NCBI GenBank assembly: GCA_016295375.1
Contig: JAEDLI010000126.1
Location: 1-6,016, forward strand
Direction: 5' to 3'
DNA: 6,016 nucleotides
Origin: Fibrobacter sp.
Lineage (GTDB): Bacteria > Fibrobacterota > Fibrobacteria > Fibrobacterales > Fibrobacteraceae
The position numbers and the translations under genes are program-made. This document shows positions 1 through 6,016 of this stretch, piece after piece; the stretch's first letter is position 1, and every line of letters starts with the position of its first letter. Below the pieces are notes generated by a model that saw only the letters and a program-made list of their open reading frames with translations, ran no database searches and was not told where the DNA came from.

Positions 1-1
1 C

Positions 2-568
2 AATAAGGTCGTTTGCGAAGAGGAATACCATATCCGCTGCATTGAAGAAAACGCCAAGGTGGATTCCTTGACAGGACTACACAACCGTCGTTGGCTTGAA
101 GAAACTTATACTAGAGAACTCAAGCGTAGTAATGACGGGAATTTCAGTCTGTCGGCTTTCATGCTGGACATTGACCATTTTAAGAACATCAACGACACCT
201 ACGGGCATTTGGCCGGCGACCAAGTTCTTATTGCTGTAGCGCAAGAGATTACCCGCTGCCTTAGGCCCAGCGACATGCCGGTACGCTACGGAGGCGAAGA
301 ATTCACGGTATTCCTGCCCAACACCACCGTAGACAACGCCAAAATCATTGCTGAAAGATTGCGTGCAGGAGTAGAAAAGATTCGCGTCGCCCTTTCTACT
401 GGCAAGGTGATAAATGTTACCATAAGCGTCGGTTTTACGGAACGCAAGGACGGAGACTCCGTCGAAACGATCATCAAGCGCGCCGACGACGCGCTCTACC
501 ACGCCAAGGAATCAGGCCGCAACCGCGTGTGCCTGAATCTAGGCGAAGGCTCCATGTTCCTATTCTGA
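2..568 (+). CDS. Diguanylate cyclase, GGDEF domain (3' part of gene, cut by left edge)
   Basis: The reading frame is open from the left edge, so the gene begins outside the window; the GTG at 59 is only the first start-like codon inside it. The visible protein is a linker helix followed by a complete GGDEF domain, which makes cyclic di-GMP from two GTP. Counting from the GTG: the domain-opening DSLTGLHNRR is at 2-11, metal-binding LDIDHFK at 36-42 (D37), substrate-binding ND at 45-46, GHLAGD at 49-54, and the active-site GGEEF at 78-82 (bases 290-304). RPSD at 69-72 lies exactly five residues before GGEEF, which is the position of the RxxD product-inhibition site. The closing ALYHAKESGRNRV is also intact. 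By family knowledge this should be an active, feedback-inhibited cyclase. The sensory N-terminal part (receiver, PAS, membrane or other) is not visible, so its signal is unknown. It converges on hisD, with a shared terminator just downstream. Confidence 0.95.
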   Translation, partial: NKVVCEEEYHIRCIEENAKVDSLTGLHNRRWLEETYTRELKRSNDGNFSLSAFMLDIDHFKNINDTYGHLAGDQVLIAVAQEITRCLRPSDMPVRYGGEEFTVFLPNTTVDNAKIIAERLRAGVEKIRVALSTGKVINVTISVGFTERKDGDSVETIIKRADDALYHAKESGRNRVCLNLGEGSMFLF

Positions 569-599
569 CCGGGTAAACAGCAAATAAGTCAAATTGCAA

Positions 600-623
600 A
601 AAAGGCTCCCGAAGGAGCCTTTT
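600..623. terminator. Bidirectional Rho-independent terminator
   Basis: A perfect 10-bp stem pairs bases 600-609 (AAAAGGCTCC) with 614-623 (GGAGCCTTTT) around a CGAA loop at 610-613. The A run before it and the T run after it give a U-tract on either strand. It starts 31 bases after the stop of the cyclase gene and lies about 50 bases beyond the hisD stop. It can therefore end transcription of both converging genes. Confidence 0.9.
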
Positions 624-634
624 AATTTATTGAA

Positions 635-663
635 GTCATCCTCGACCGTCAGGGAGGGGATCC
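635..663. repeat. Possible dispersed intergenic palindromic element
   Basis: The stretch opens with GTCATCCTC and closes with GGAGGGGATCCA, an imperfect inverted repeat (ATCCTC against GAGGGGAT). It lies between the shared terminator and the end of hisD. The form resembles the GTCATCCT...GGATCC type of short repeat scattered between genes in several bacterial groups. Only one copy is in the window, so membership of a family is an inference from memory. Confidence 0.3.
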
Positions 664-671
664 AAAAGCGA

Positions 672-1961
672 CTACAGTCTCTTAAGCACCGCAGCGGCGT
701 GGTGGATAAAACCTTCTTCGGTTGCGACGGCGGCGATTGCCTTCGCATTTTTCTTGATAGCCTTCTCGCTGTAGCGGATGATGCTCATGCGCTTGAGGAA
801 GTCGTATACGCCCAGCGGGCTAAAGAAGCGGCCCGTGCCGTTTGTTGGCAGCACGTGGTTCGGCCCCGCGAAGTAGTCGCCCACCGGCTCAGAGGACCAC
901 AGACCGATAAACACGGCACCCGCGTTTTCGATCTGCGCCGCCATGGATTCGGCTTCGGCAGTCATCACTTCCAGGTGTTCCGGAGCGATGCGGTTCGCAA
1001 TTTCAACACCGTCGAACCAGTCCTTCACCACGAGAATGCGACCGAAGTTGCCCAGCACCTTTTCGAGAAGTTCACGCTTCGGGGAATTTTCCACCTGCAC
1101 ATCAACGCAAGCAGAAATCATCTGGGCCGTTTCCATGTTGTCGGTAATGCAGATAGCAGCTTCAAAGCCGGAGCCGTGTTCCGCCTGGCTCAAGAGGTCG
1201 GCAGCCACAAAGTCCGGATCGCAAGTATTGTCGGCCATCACCAGCACTTCGCTGGGACCTGCCACCATGTCGATATCCACGACTCCGAAGACTTCCTTCT
1301 TGGCGATAGCGGCAAAGACGTTGCCCGGGCCCACAATCTTATCGACGCGTTCCACGACGGTCTTGCCCTTGGCATCCTTCGCACCGTATGCGAGCAGGCC
1401 GATCGCCTGGGCGCCACCGATGTGGTAGACTTCTTCAATGCCCAATTCCTGGAGCACGAATGCCACAGCACGGTTGATTTCGCCCTTGATGGGGGTCACG
1501 ACCACGATATCCTGAACGCCCGCCACCAGAGCCGGAACGGCGTTCATAATCACGGTACTCGGGTAAATACCTGCACCACCCGGCACATAAAGACCCACGC
1601 GCTTCATCGGACGAATGCGCTGGCCCAGAACCACGCCGTCGGCACCTTCCATGAGCCAGGATTCTTCCTTCTGGTTCTTGTGGAAGTCGCGAACATTCTT
1701 GATAGCCTGCTTCAAGGCCTTCTGGAGTTCCTTGGGGCACTTGGCGGCAGACTTCGCGATGGCCGAAACCGGCACGCGGATGTTCTTGCCCTTCAGGCCG
1801 TCGAACTTCTGGGCGTATTCCGTCGCCTTGGCGATACCGCCCTTCTTGATGTCGGCAAGGATCTGCATCACCTTGTCATGAATTTCTTTGCTGGGGGCGA
1901 CTTCGCGCCCGCAGATGCGTTCAATTTCAGCAGATTTCGGAGTAACTTTCAGTATTTGCAT
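672..1961 (-). CDS. hisD: Histidinol dehydrogenase
   Basis: Oxidises L-histidinol to L-histidine in two NAD-dependent steps (EC 1.1.1.23), the last reactions of histidine biosynthesis. It is a cytoplasmic zinc enzyme that works as a homodimer. The ATG at 1961 gives 429 residues, close to the usual 430 or so. A GTG three codons upstream (1970) is also possible; neither has a clear ribosome binding site, and I prefer the ATG. Counting from it: YVPGG at 125-129 followed by a YPS motif, VGPGN at 210-214, family signature IDMVAGPSEV at 230-239, zinc ligands Q259 and H262 in SQAEHG, catalytic EH at 328-329 in PEHLE, zinc ligands D362 (in GDY) and H421 near the end (EEGFIHH). All key residues known from the E. 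coli enzyme are present, so it should be active. No other his gene is in view. The preceding gene ends 43 bases upstream on the same strand, so read-through from it is possible. Confidence 0.97.
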   Translation of the reverse strand: MQILKVTPKSAEIERICGREVAPSKEIHDKVMQILADIKKGGIAKATEYAQKFDGLKGKNIRVPVSAIAKSAAKCPKELQKALKQAIKNVRDFHKNQKEESWLMEGADGVVLGQRIRPMKRVGLYVPGGAGIYPSTVIMNAVPALVAGVQDIVVVTPIKGEINRAVAFVLQELGIEEVYHIGGAQAIGLLAYGAKDAKGKTVVERVDKIVGPGNVFAAIAKKEVFGVVDIDMVAGPSEVLVMADNTCDPDFVAADLLSQAEHGSGFEAAICITDNMETAQMISACVDVQVENSPKRELLEKVLGNFGRILVVKDWFDGVEIANRIAPEHLEVMTAEAESMAAQIENAGAVFIGLWSSEPVGDYFAGPNHVLPTNGTGRFFSPLGVYDFLKRMSIIRYSEKAIKKNAKAIAAVATEEGFIHHAAAVLKRL

Positions 1962-2004
1962 GGGCTTCACTTTGTAGTAAAGGTTTTTCTTTGCAAAATA
2001 TAAC

Positions 2005-2847
2005 TTATTTTAGCAAAAATTTCTGGTGAGCAATATCAAGAATAGAAGGTGTCTTTGGGACTTGAACAATACCATTTTGGGCGGCACCTTGTTTTAAAAG
2101 AACTCCATTGACATCGAACACTTTGTAGGGTGAAGTGTCCTTAACGCCTTCGATAAAAAACTTTCCTTGTTCCAGTCGGGACAGGCGGAATCTATTTGCA
2201 ACAGGCCCTTTAAAAATGGAAGTTGGTTTTTCATCAGGAAGCATAGTCCACCAGTTGTCAATTATTGCAGTTCCACCATCAACCGGCTCCCCACAGCAAT
2301 CATAAAGTGTATCACAAATTGCATCATAACGATAACTACCGAGATTAGAAAAATCTCTAGTTGTATTGACATAGTTGCTGTCGCTAATGCTATCCCAATC
2401 GCATTTTCCCCCTAACATATCGAATATAATTTTGTCAATTAAAATTGATGCGCTATCTTTTGAAATGTTGAGGACGCCCCACTCCTGCAAGTGCATAAAT
2501 TCTGTTCTTAAAACATCTTTTAGGTTTGTCCCCATTGGCGAAGAAAGCGAAAATGGATAAATAGAAAAAATCGTTATTTTATTCACATGTTCTGTACTTA
2601 CAAAAACAACGATGGTTGTATCAATCGTTGAATAATATGCTAATCCATTAAAGCCCTCGTAAGATGATGAAGTGTCTTTGATACAATTGACAAAACTATT
2701 GGAACAAGCATTGCCAAATTGAAACGTTAGGTAGTCATTTACGAACCATAATTCTGTGCCAAATCGGAGATTCGTTTGTGGATTCTCAAAATCAAACGCC
2801 CCAATGCGTACTATAAATAACACAATAGTTAGTATTATTTTTTTCAT
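2005..2847 (-). CDS. Unrecognised probable secreted protein with sorting-domain-like C-terminus
   Basis: I do not recognise this 280-residue protein. The frame is open to an ATG at 2916, but the ATG at 2847 is chosen because AGGA lies 8 bases before it and the protein then starts with a signal-peptide-like segment: KK at 2-3, hydrophobic IILTIVLFIV at 4-13, and a likely cleavage near IGA at 15-17. An arginine at 14 is slightly odd. Six cysteines follow (48, 55, 149, 178, 184, 185), which suits an exported, disulfide-bonded protein. The middle is rich in S, D, N, T and aromatic residues. The last 50 or so residues (KFFIEG, then YKVFDVNGVLLKQG, then P..P.ILDI..FLLK) resemble the small beta-sandwich tails that type IX secretion recognises, as in Fibrobacter and Bacteroidota; this is inference. 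The gene is AT-rich (18 of 60 bases G or C at 2401-2460), unlike hisD. It follows a beheaded frame by 10 bases, as if both came from one operon. Confidence 0.75.
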   Translation of the reverse strand: MKKIILTIVLFIVRIGAFDFENPQTNLRFGTELWFVNDYLTFQFGNACSNSFVNCIKDTSSSYEGFNGLAYYSTIDTTIVVFVSTEHVNKITIFSIYPFSLSSPMGTNLKDVLRTEFMHLQEWGVLNISKDSASILIDKIIFDMLGGKCDWDSISDSNYVNTTRDFSNLGSYRYDAICDTLYDCCGEPVDGGTAIIDNWWTMLPDEKPTSIFKGPVANRFRLSRLEQGKFFIEGVKDTSPYKVFDVNGVLLKQGAAQNGIVQVPKTPSILDIAHQKFLLK

Positions 2848-2855
2848 CACAAACA

Positions 2856-2859
2856 TCCT
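2856..2859 (-). promoter_or_regulatory. Ribosome binding site deciding the start at 2847
   Basis: On the minus strand AGGA is followed by 8 bases and then ATG. It overlaps the TAG stop of the preceding open frame (2858-2860). It fits the start at 2847. It is adjacent to the upstream ATG at 2856 and lies far downstream of the one at 2916, so it cannot serve either. It is the clearest Shine-Dalgarno site I found in the window. Confidence 0.6.
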
Positions 2860-3121
2860 ATTTAAATGATATTTCCAAAGACTGAGGAATTGGATTGAAG
2901 TCAACACGATAAACATCGGTATTCTGATGAACAGTCACCCCATGCCCCAAGAATCTTCCGTATACATTTTTTACAGTCTGCCCCAAAATCAATTGAGCTT
3001 TTGCTGCATGAATTGTGCCAGCCCAGTCACCTTCTACAAATACAGGCAGTTCTCCATACTGAATGAGTTTGAAGCCCCTTGCAACAAAGAACTTATCTTC
3101 GTTTAAAAGTGAATTTGCATG
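2858..3121 (-). pseudogene. Beheaded open frame, 3' remnant of an unidentified gene
   Basis: Reading the minus strand from just after the cimA stop gives 87 uninterrupted codons ending in TAG at 2858-2860. The translation looks protein-like: NEDKFFVARGFKLIQYGELP, then a GDWAGTIHAAKAQLILGQTV stretch, then YGRFLGHGVTVHQ, and it ends IPQSLEISFK. There is no ATG in frame. The first start-like codons are TTG at 2992 and 2986 (44 and 42 residues, no ribosome binding site) and GTG at 2938. Upstream the frame runs into the cimA coding region and stops at 3152-3154. The TAG lies 10 bases before the next gene's ATG and overlaps its ribosome binding site, a spacing typical of operon partners. The likeliest reading is the tail of a gene whose front was lost at the cimA junction. 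Alternatives are a short protein from TTG, or an extension of CimA by -1 frameshifting. I recognise no family. Confidence 0.6.
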
Positions 3122-3123
3122 AC

Positions 3124-4827
3124 TTATTTTTTCCTTGAAACTCCCGCGAGGTTACGGACCTTGCGAGCAGTCAACTTTTTCGCTTTCTCAGGTGCAGTAG
3201 CTTCTTTCGCCTTGGCCGGTTCGACAGGCTTCACGTCGATATGCTTGTACGCGCTCTCGATTGCCTTGTTGTCCACCAGAATCTTGTAGGTAAGGCCATC
3301 GACAAACGCCATCCAGGACGCCTCGATGATGTTGCTCGAAACGCCGACTACGTTCCAGTAGCCCTTCTCGTCGCCAAAGGTCGTCCACACACGCACGGTA
3401 GCGTCGGATGCCACGTTGCTTCCAAGCACGCGCACCTTATAGTCGTCAAGCTTGACCTTCGCCATATTCGGGAAGAACGGGAGCAATGCCTTGCGGAGCG
3501 CCGCATCCAAAGCATTCACCGGGCCATCGCCTTCGCTCACCTGGTGACTGATTTTGTCGCCAACCTGAAGTTTGACAGTCGCCTGCGACACAGAAACCCC
3601 CTGCGGAGTCTTGTCTTCGATAACGCGGTAGTTCAGCACCTTGAACGGTTCTTCCACCATTCCCAGCTGGCGGTAAACCAACAGTTTAAAACTGGCCTCG
3701 GCAGAGTCGAAATGCCAGCCCGCGTTTTCACGCTCCTTGATGAGCGTGAGCAGCTTGCCCACTACAGGGTCCTTTTTGTCGATGCCCGGCTTGATAGCCT
3801 TGAGTTTTTCCACAACCAGGGAACCGCCCGCCTGGTCACTGGTGACAAACACGCGGTCGTTACCGACGGCGTGCGGATCAATGTGTTCGAAGCTGCGAGA
3901 AACCTTCATCACGCCATCGATGTGTGCTCCGCCCTTGTGGGCAAAGGCCGCATCGCCTACGTACGGGGCATGAGGATCACTGGGCAGGTTCACAATCTGG
4001 TCAATGCTACTGCTCAATTGACGAAGCCTTACAATCTTCTTAGCCGCAAAGAATTTTGCATCCATCTTGAAATGGAGGTCTGCGGCAATGGTGGTAAGGT
4101 TCGCGTTTCCGCAGCGTTCACCAAAACCGTTCACCACACCCTGCACCATCACGGCACCGTTCTTGACGGCATAGATGCTATTGCACACGGCAAGTCCCGC
4201 ATCGTTATGCACATGGATTCCAATCGGTGTCGAAATTTTCTTCTTCACTTCCTTCACGATTTCTTCGAGTTCCCACGGCATCGTTCCGCCATTGGTATCG
4301 CACAGCACGATGCAGTCGGCGTGGCCGAGTTCCGCGGCCTTCAGTGTCTCGATGGCGTACTCGGGATTCGCCTTGTAACCATCAAAGAAATGTTCCGCAT
4401 CGTAAATCACCTCTTCGGAATGTTCCTTGAGGTACGCCACCGAAGACTCGATCATGTCGAGGTTCTCTTCGAGAGTCGTACGGATGACATCGGTCACATG
4501 CAGGTCCCAGCTCTTTCCGAAAATCGTCTTGACGGGTGCACCGGACTTCACGAGCGCCTGCAGCAGCGGATCGTTCTCGGGCAAAACCTTCGGGCGACGA
4601 GTCGAACCGAAGGCGGCAATCTTCGCATGTTTCAGTTTAACTTCTTTAATCTTCTGGAAGAATTCCTCGTCGGTGGGATTGCTGGGGTTCGGCCAGCCAC
4701 CTTCGATGTAGTCAAAACCGAAACTGTCCAGTAGCCTTGCTATCTGCAGCTTGTCCGCCAGGGACAAACTGATTTTCCTATCCTGGTTACCGTCGCGGAG
4801 GGTCGTGTCGTACAAAAAAACTTTCAT
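3124..4827 (-). CDS. cimA: (R)-citramalate synthase
   Basis: Condenses acetyl-CoA with pyruvate to (R)-citramalate, the first step of the threonine-independent route to isoleucine. It is a cytoplasmic metal-dependent enzyme of the isopropylmalate synthase family. The 567-residue protein starts at ATG 4827, with no clear ribosome binding site. Catalytic barrel: DTTLRDG at 7-13 (R11, metal ligand D12), YIEGGWP at 40-46, AEHFFDGYK at 144-152 (a CimA hallmark), metal-binding HVHNDAG at 205-211, and GFGERCGNANL at 234-244. The linker carries FAHKGGAHIDGV at 295-306. The C-terminal regulatory domain, about 395-517, holds LDDYKVRVL and SNIIEASW, as expected for isoleucine feedback control. AEHFFDG and the overall order favour CimA over LeuA. 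Oddities: GNQDRK follows RD where relatives usually have GAQ or GTQ and then EG, and residues 518-567 form an extra lysine/alanine-rich tail. No ilv or leu gene is adjacent. The stop follows a run of six A residues. Confidence 0.92.
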   Translation of the reverse strand: MKVFLYDTTLRDGNQDRKISLSLADKLQIARLLDSFGFDYIEGGWPNPSNPTDEEFFQKIKEVKLKHAKIAAFGSTRRPKVLPENDPLLQALVKSGAPVKTIFGKSWDLHVTDVIRTTLEENLDMIESSVAYLKEHSEEVIYDAEHFFDGYKANPEYAIETLKAAELGHADCIVLCDTNGGTMPWELEEIVKEVKKKISTPIGIHVHNDAGLAVCNSIYAVKNGAVMVQGVVNGFGERCGNANLTTIAADLHFKMDAKFFAAKKIVRLRQLSSSIDQIVNLPSDPHAPYVGDAAFAHKGGAHIDGVMKVSRSFEHIDPHAVGNDRVFVTSDQAGGSLVVEKLKAIKPGIDKKDPVVGKLLTLIKERENAGWHFDSAEASFKLLVYRQLGMVEEPFKVLNYRVIEDKTPQGVSVSQATVKLQVGDKISHQVSEGDGPVNALDAALRKALLPFFPNMAKVKLDDYKVRVLGSNVASDATVRVWTTFGDEKGYWNVVGVSSNIIEASWMAFVDGLTYKILVDNKAIESAYKHIDVKPVEPAKAKEATAPEKAKKLTARKVRNLAGVSRKK

Positions 4828-4856
4828 ACGACCAAAGATAAAAAATTAAGCCAATG

Positions 4857-4877
4857 GTCGGCAGGGCGAAGCCCGAC
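4857..4877. other. GC-rich hairpin between the exported-protein gene and cimA
   Basis: On the minus strand GTCGGGC, loop TTC, GC, a CCTG bulge and CCGAC can fold into an imperfect hairpin; alternatively GGGC pairs directly with GCCC around TTC. A run of six T residues follows about 13 bases further on in the minus direction. It could be a weak terminator for the upstream gene or a structured 5' leader of cimA. The gap between stem and T run argues against a classic terminator. Confidence 0.4.
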
Positions 4878-4897
4878 AGTTGTCAGTTTTCAGTTAC
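4877..4897 (+). repeat. Heptad tandem repeat, CAGTTNT type, three copies
   Basis: Three consecutive 7-base units are CAGTTGT, CAGTTTT and CAGTTAC, and a fourth degenerate unit, GAGTATT, continues the period to 4904. They begin at the edge of the GC hairpin upstream of cimA. Confidence 0.7.
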
Positions 4898-4946
4898 GAG
4901 TATTGTAAAATTCAAGAGTTTACCTCCCCAAAACCCATAATTCAAC

Positions 4947-4967
4947 ACTCACAACTCACTACTCATA
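4947..4967 (-). repeat. Heptad tandem repeat over the stop codon of the next gene
   Basis: On the plus strand three 7-base units are ACTCACA, ACTCACT and ACTCATA. On the minus strand they read as GAGTNNT units (GAGTAGT, GAGTTGT, GAGTGTT). They resemble the CAGTTNT units at 4877-4897 but are in opposite orientation. The TAG stop (4959-4961) and final glutamate codon of the exported-protein gene lie inside this array. Confidence 0.65.
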
Positions 4968-6016
4968 TATTTCCATGTAGGCCGTTTCTTCGTTCATGCC
5001 GGCCCGAACCATCTTGAGGCGTTCCGCCTTGGGGTAGAAATACCAAATCATCCACTCCCCTGCCATGTCCGTGCGCTTGGTCTTGATAACCACGGGCTTT
5101 TCGTCCTTGTAAAAGTCCCGCTTGCGGGGAATCATGTGTTCGAAGGGGCGATACACGTGAACATCTTCACCGGCCTTGCGCTCGATAAAGCCCTTGCCGT
5201 CCTTGCTCCAGGTGATATAAACTGAGCCGTTGTCATCCTTGACCTTTTCGCAGGAATCAAAACCGCTACCACACCAGAAATACTTCTTGAACTTGAAAGT
5301 CTGTTCCGGCATGGCAAACACCTCTACCCGACGGGTGTTTCCTTTGTACGTATTGTACTCGCCTTCCAACCGGAAACTTGCAGAATTGTAGTCCACACAC
5401 CCCCGCTGAGCCACTTTCACCTTGCGGTTCAGAATGCTGATGTCCAGAGCGCAGCCTTCTTCCTTGTACGACAACCGCCCGCCGTTGGTGGACTCCTCCA
5501 TAGGGATGTCGCTGGCCTCTATTTCGGCGCGGTCTCCCAAAGGACCGTTCTGAATGGTCACGGTAAACTTGCCCGGATTGTTGGGGGACTTTTTCAGGAA
5601 CAGGCTACCGGTTGCTGAAGCATACTCTCCACTTAAATCCATGGATTCCTGCTGGAAGCGGGCCAGTTCCGAACGTCTGGCGTAGACTTTACCGATCTTG
5701 CAGTCAATGGGGACGAACTTGGGAGGTTCCTTCGGGTCCTCCATCACGTATTTCACCACTTTTTTCTTTTTGACCTTGGTCTTGGGTTTTCCTTTCTTAT
5801 CCTTGACCACCTTTCCCTTTTTGTCCTTCACCTGCACCGTTTCCTTGACCCAGGAAACCTTCTTTACCTTGACCTGGGGTATAGGCAACTCCTTGATCCA
5901 GTCCGAACGATTCAGTTCGCCCACAGGGGCGTCCTCGTTGATTTTTCCCTTGACCATCTTGTAGACGGGCAAAGTTTCTTGAGAACAAACAACTACCGCA
6001 AGGGACAAGAACAGAA
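4959..6016 (-). CDS. Unrecognised exported protein with lysine/valine-rich segment (5' end cut by right edge)
   Basis: I do not recognise this protein. The frame runs out of the window; the TTG at 6008 is only the first start-like codon inside it, and residues are counted from there. The visible beginning, FLSLAVVVCSQE, looks like the end of a signal peptide. The cysteine is preceded by VVV, a poor lipobox, so plain secretion is likelier than a lipoprotein. Residues 46-87 hold 19 lysines and 11 valines in 42, including VKDKKGK twice (60-66 and 68-74) and a KKKK run. Residues 123-218 look like a compact beta-rich module opening with SGEYASATG, closing with FRLEGEY, and carrying C186 and C204. 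A second cysteine pair (C246, C253) and an aromatic/basic tail ending WMIWYFYPKAERLKMVRAG follow. Such soluble exported proteins with a basic linker might bind an acidic surface, but this is speculation. cimA lies 131 bases downstream on the same strand. Confidence 0.8.
   Translation of the reverse strand, partial: LFLSLAVVVCSQETLPVYKMVKGKINEDAPVGELNRSDWIKELPIPQVKVKKVSWVKETVQVKDKKGKVVKDKKGKPKTKVKKKKVVKYVMEDPKEPPKFVPIDCKIGKVYARRSELARFQQESMDLSGEYASATGSLFLKKSPNNPGKFTVTIQNGPLGDRAEIEASDIPMEESTNGGRLSYKEEGCALDISILNRKVKVAQRGCVDYNSASFRLEGEYNTYKGNTRRVEVFAMPEQTFKFKKYFWCGSGFDSCEKVKDDNGSVYITWSKDGKGFIERKAGEDVHVYRPFEHMIPRKRDFYKDEKPVVIKTKRTDMAGEWMIWYFYPKAERLKMVRAGMNEETAYMEIYE

Noticed and set aside
59..568. 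GTG at 59 as the true start of the cyclase
   Set aside because: The frame is open upstream to the edge, and the preceding residues (CIEENAKV) form the normal linker helix into the domain.
594..2003. 469-codon plus-strand open frame opposite hisD
   Set aside because: It is the antisense shadow of a clear hisD with every catalytic residue. The translation is rich in H, R and F with no domain, as expected from reverse reading of GC-rich codons.
1985..2022. Terminator between the secreted-protein gene and hisD
   Set aside because: Only a 5-base TTTGC/GCAAA pairing with a long AT loop is possible; there is no GC stem, so read-through into hisD cannot be excluded.
2858..2905. TTGACT in the remnant as a -35 box for the secreted-protein gene
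   Set aside because: No acceptable -10 box lies 16-18 bases downstream; the nearest TATCAT is 27 bases away.
2848..2916. Longer start for the secreted protein at ATG 2916 or 2856
   Set aside because: These would put 3 to 23 residues before the signal peptide and overlap the preceding frame. The AGGA site fits only the ATG at 2847.
3241..4734. 497-codon plus-strand open frame opposite cimA
   Set aside because: It is the antisense shadow of cimA, with skewed composition and no recognisable motif.
4877..4967. CRISPR array
   Set aside because: The units are only 7 bases long and contiguous, without spacers, and no cas gene is present.

Overview
The window looks like ordinary bacterial chromosome. 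I infer a Fibrobacter-like (Fibrobacterota) organism. The reasons are the presence of hisD and a CimA-type citramalate synthase, secreted proteins of a Fibrobacter/Bacteroidota style (one with a C-terminal tail resembling a type IX secretion sorting domain), weak Shine-Dalgarno use, and short dispersed palindromes and heptad repeats between genes. No rRNA or other marker is present, so this assignment is an inference. I see no CRISPR array, tRNA, transposase or phage gene.

Layout: (1) 2-568, plus strand: the 3' part of a diguanylate cyclase gene, with an intact GGEEF active site and RxxD inhibitory site, entering from the left edge. (2) 600-623: a strong hairpin terminator placed to serve both this gene and the convergent hisD. 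A possible dispersed repeat follows it. (3) 672-1961, minus strand: hisD, complete, with all metal ligands and catalytic residues. (4) 2005-2847, minus strand: an unrecognised, AT-rich, probably secreted 280-residue protein. (5) 2858-3121, minus strand: an 87-codon open frame with no usable start codon. It ends 10 bases before gene 4 and begins at the cimA stop codon, and it looks like the 3' remnant of a lost gene. (6) 3124-4827, minus strand: cimA, complete. (7) 4828-4958: an intergenic stretch with a GC hairpin and two groups of 7-base repeats in opposite orientation, one running over the stop codon of the next gene. (8) 4959-6016, minus strand: an unrecognised exported protein with a lysine/valine-rich segment, cut by the right edge.

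Everything except the first gene lies on the minus strand and is read from right to left. hisD (histidine) and cimA (isoleucine, via citramalate) are both amino-acid biosynthesis genes but belong to different pathways, and neither lies in a recognisable his or ilv/leu operon here. Between them sits an AT-richer segment (about 2005-3121) holding the secreted-protein gene and the remnant. This looks like an accessory insertion whose leading gene was beheaded at the cimA 3' end. I did not find a convincing new system. The segment at 2005-3126 and the heptad repeats at 4877-4967 most deserve a second look.
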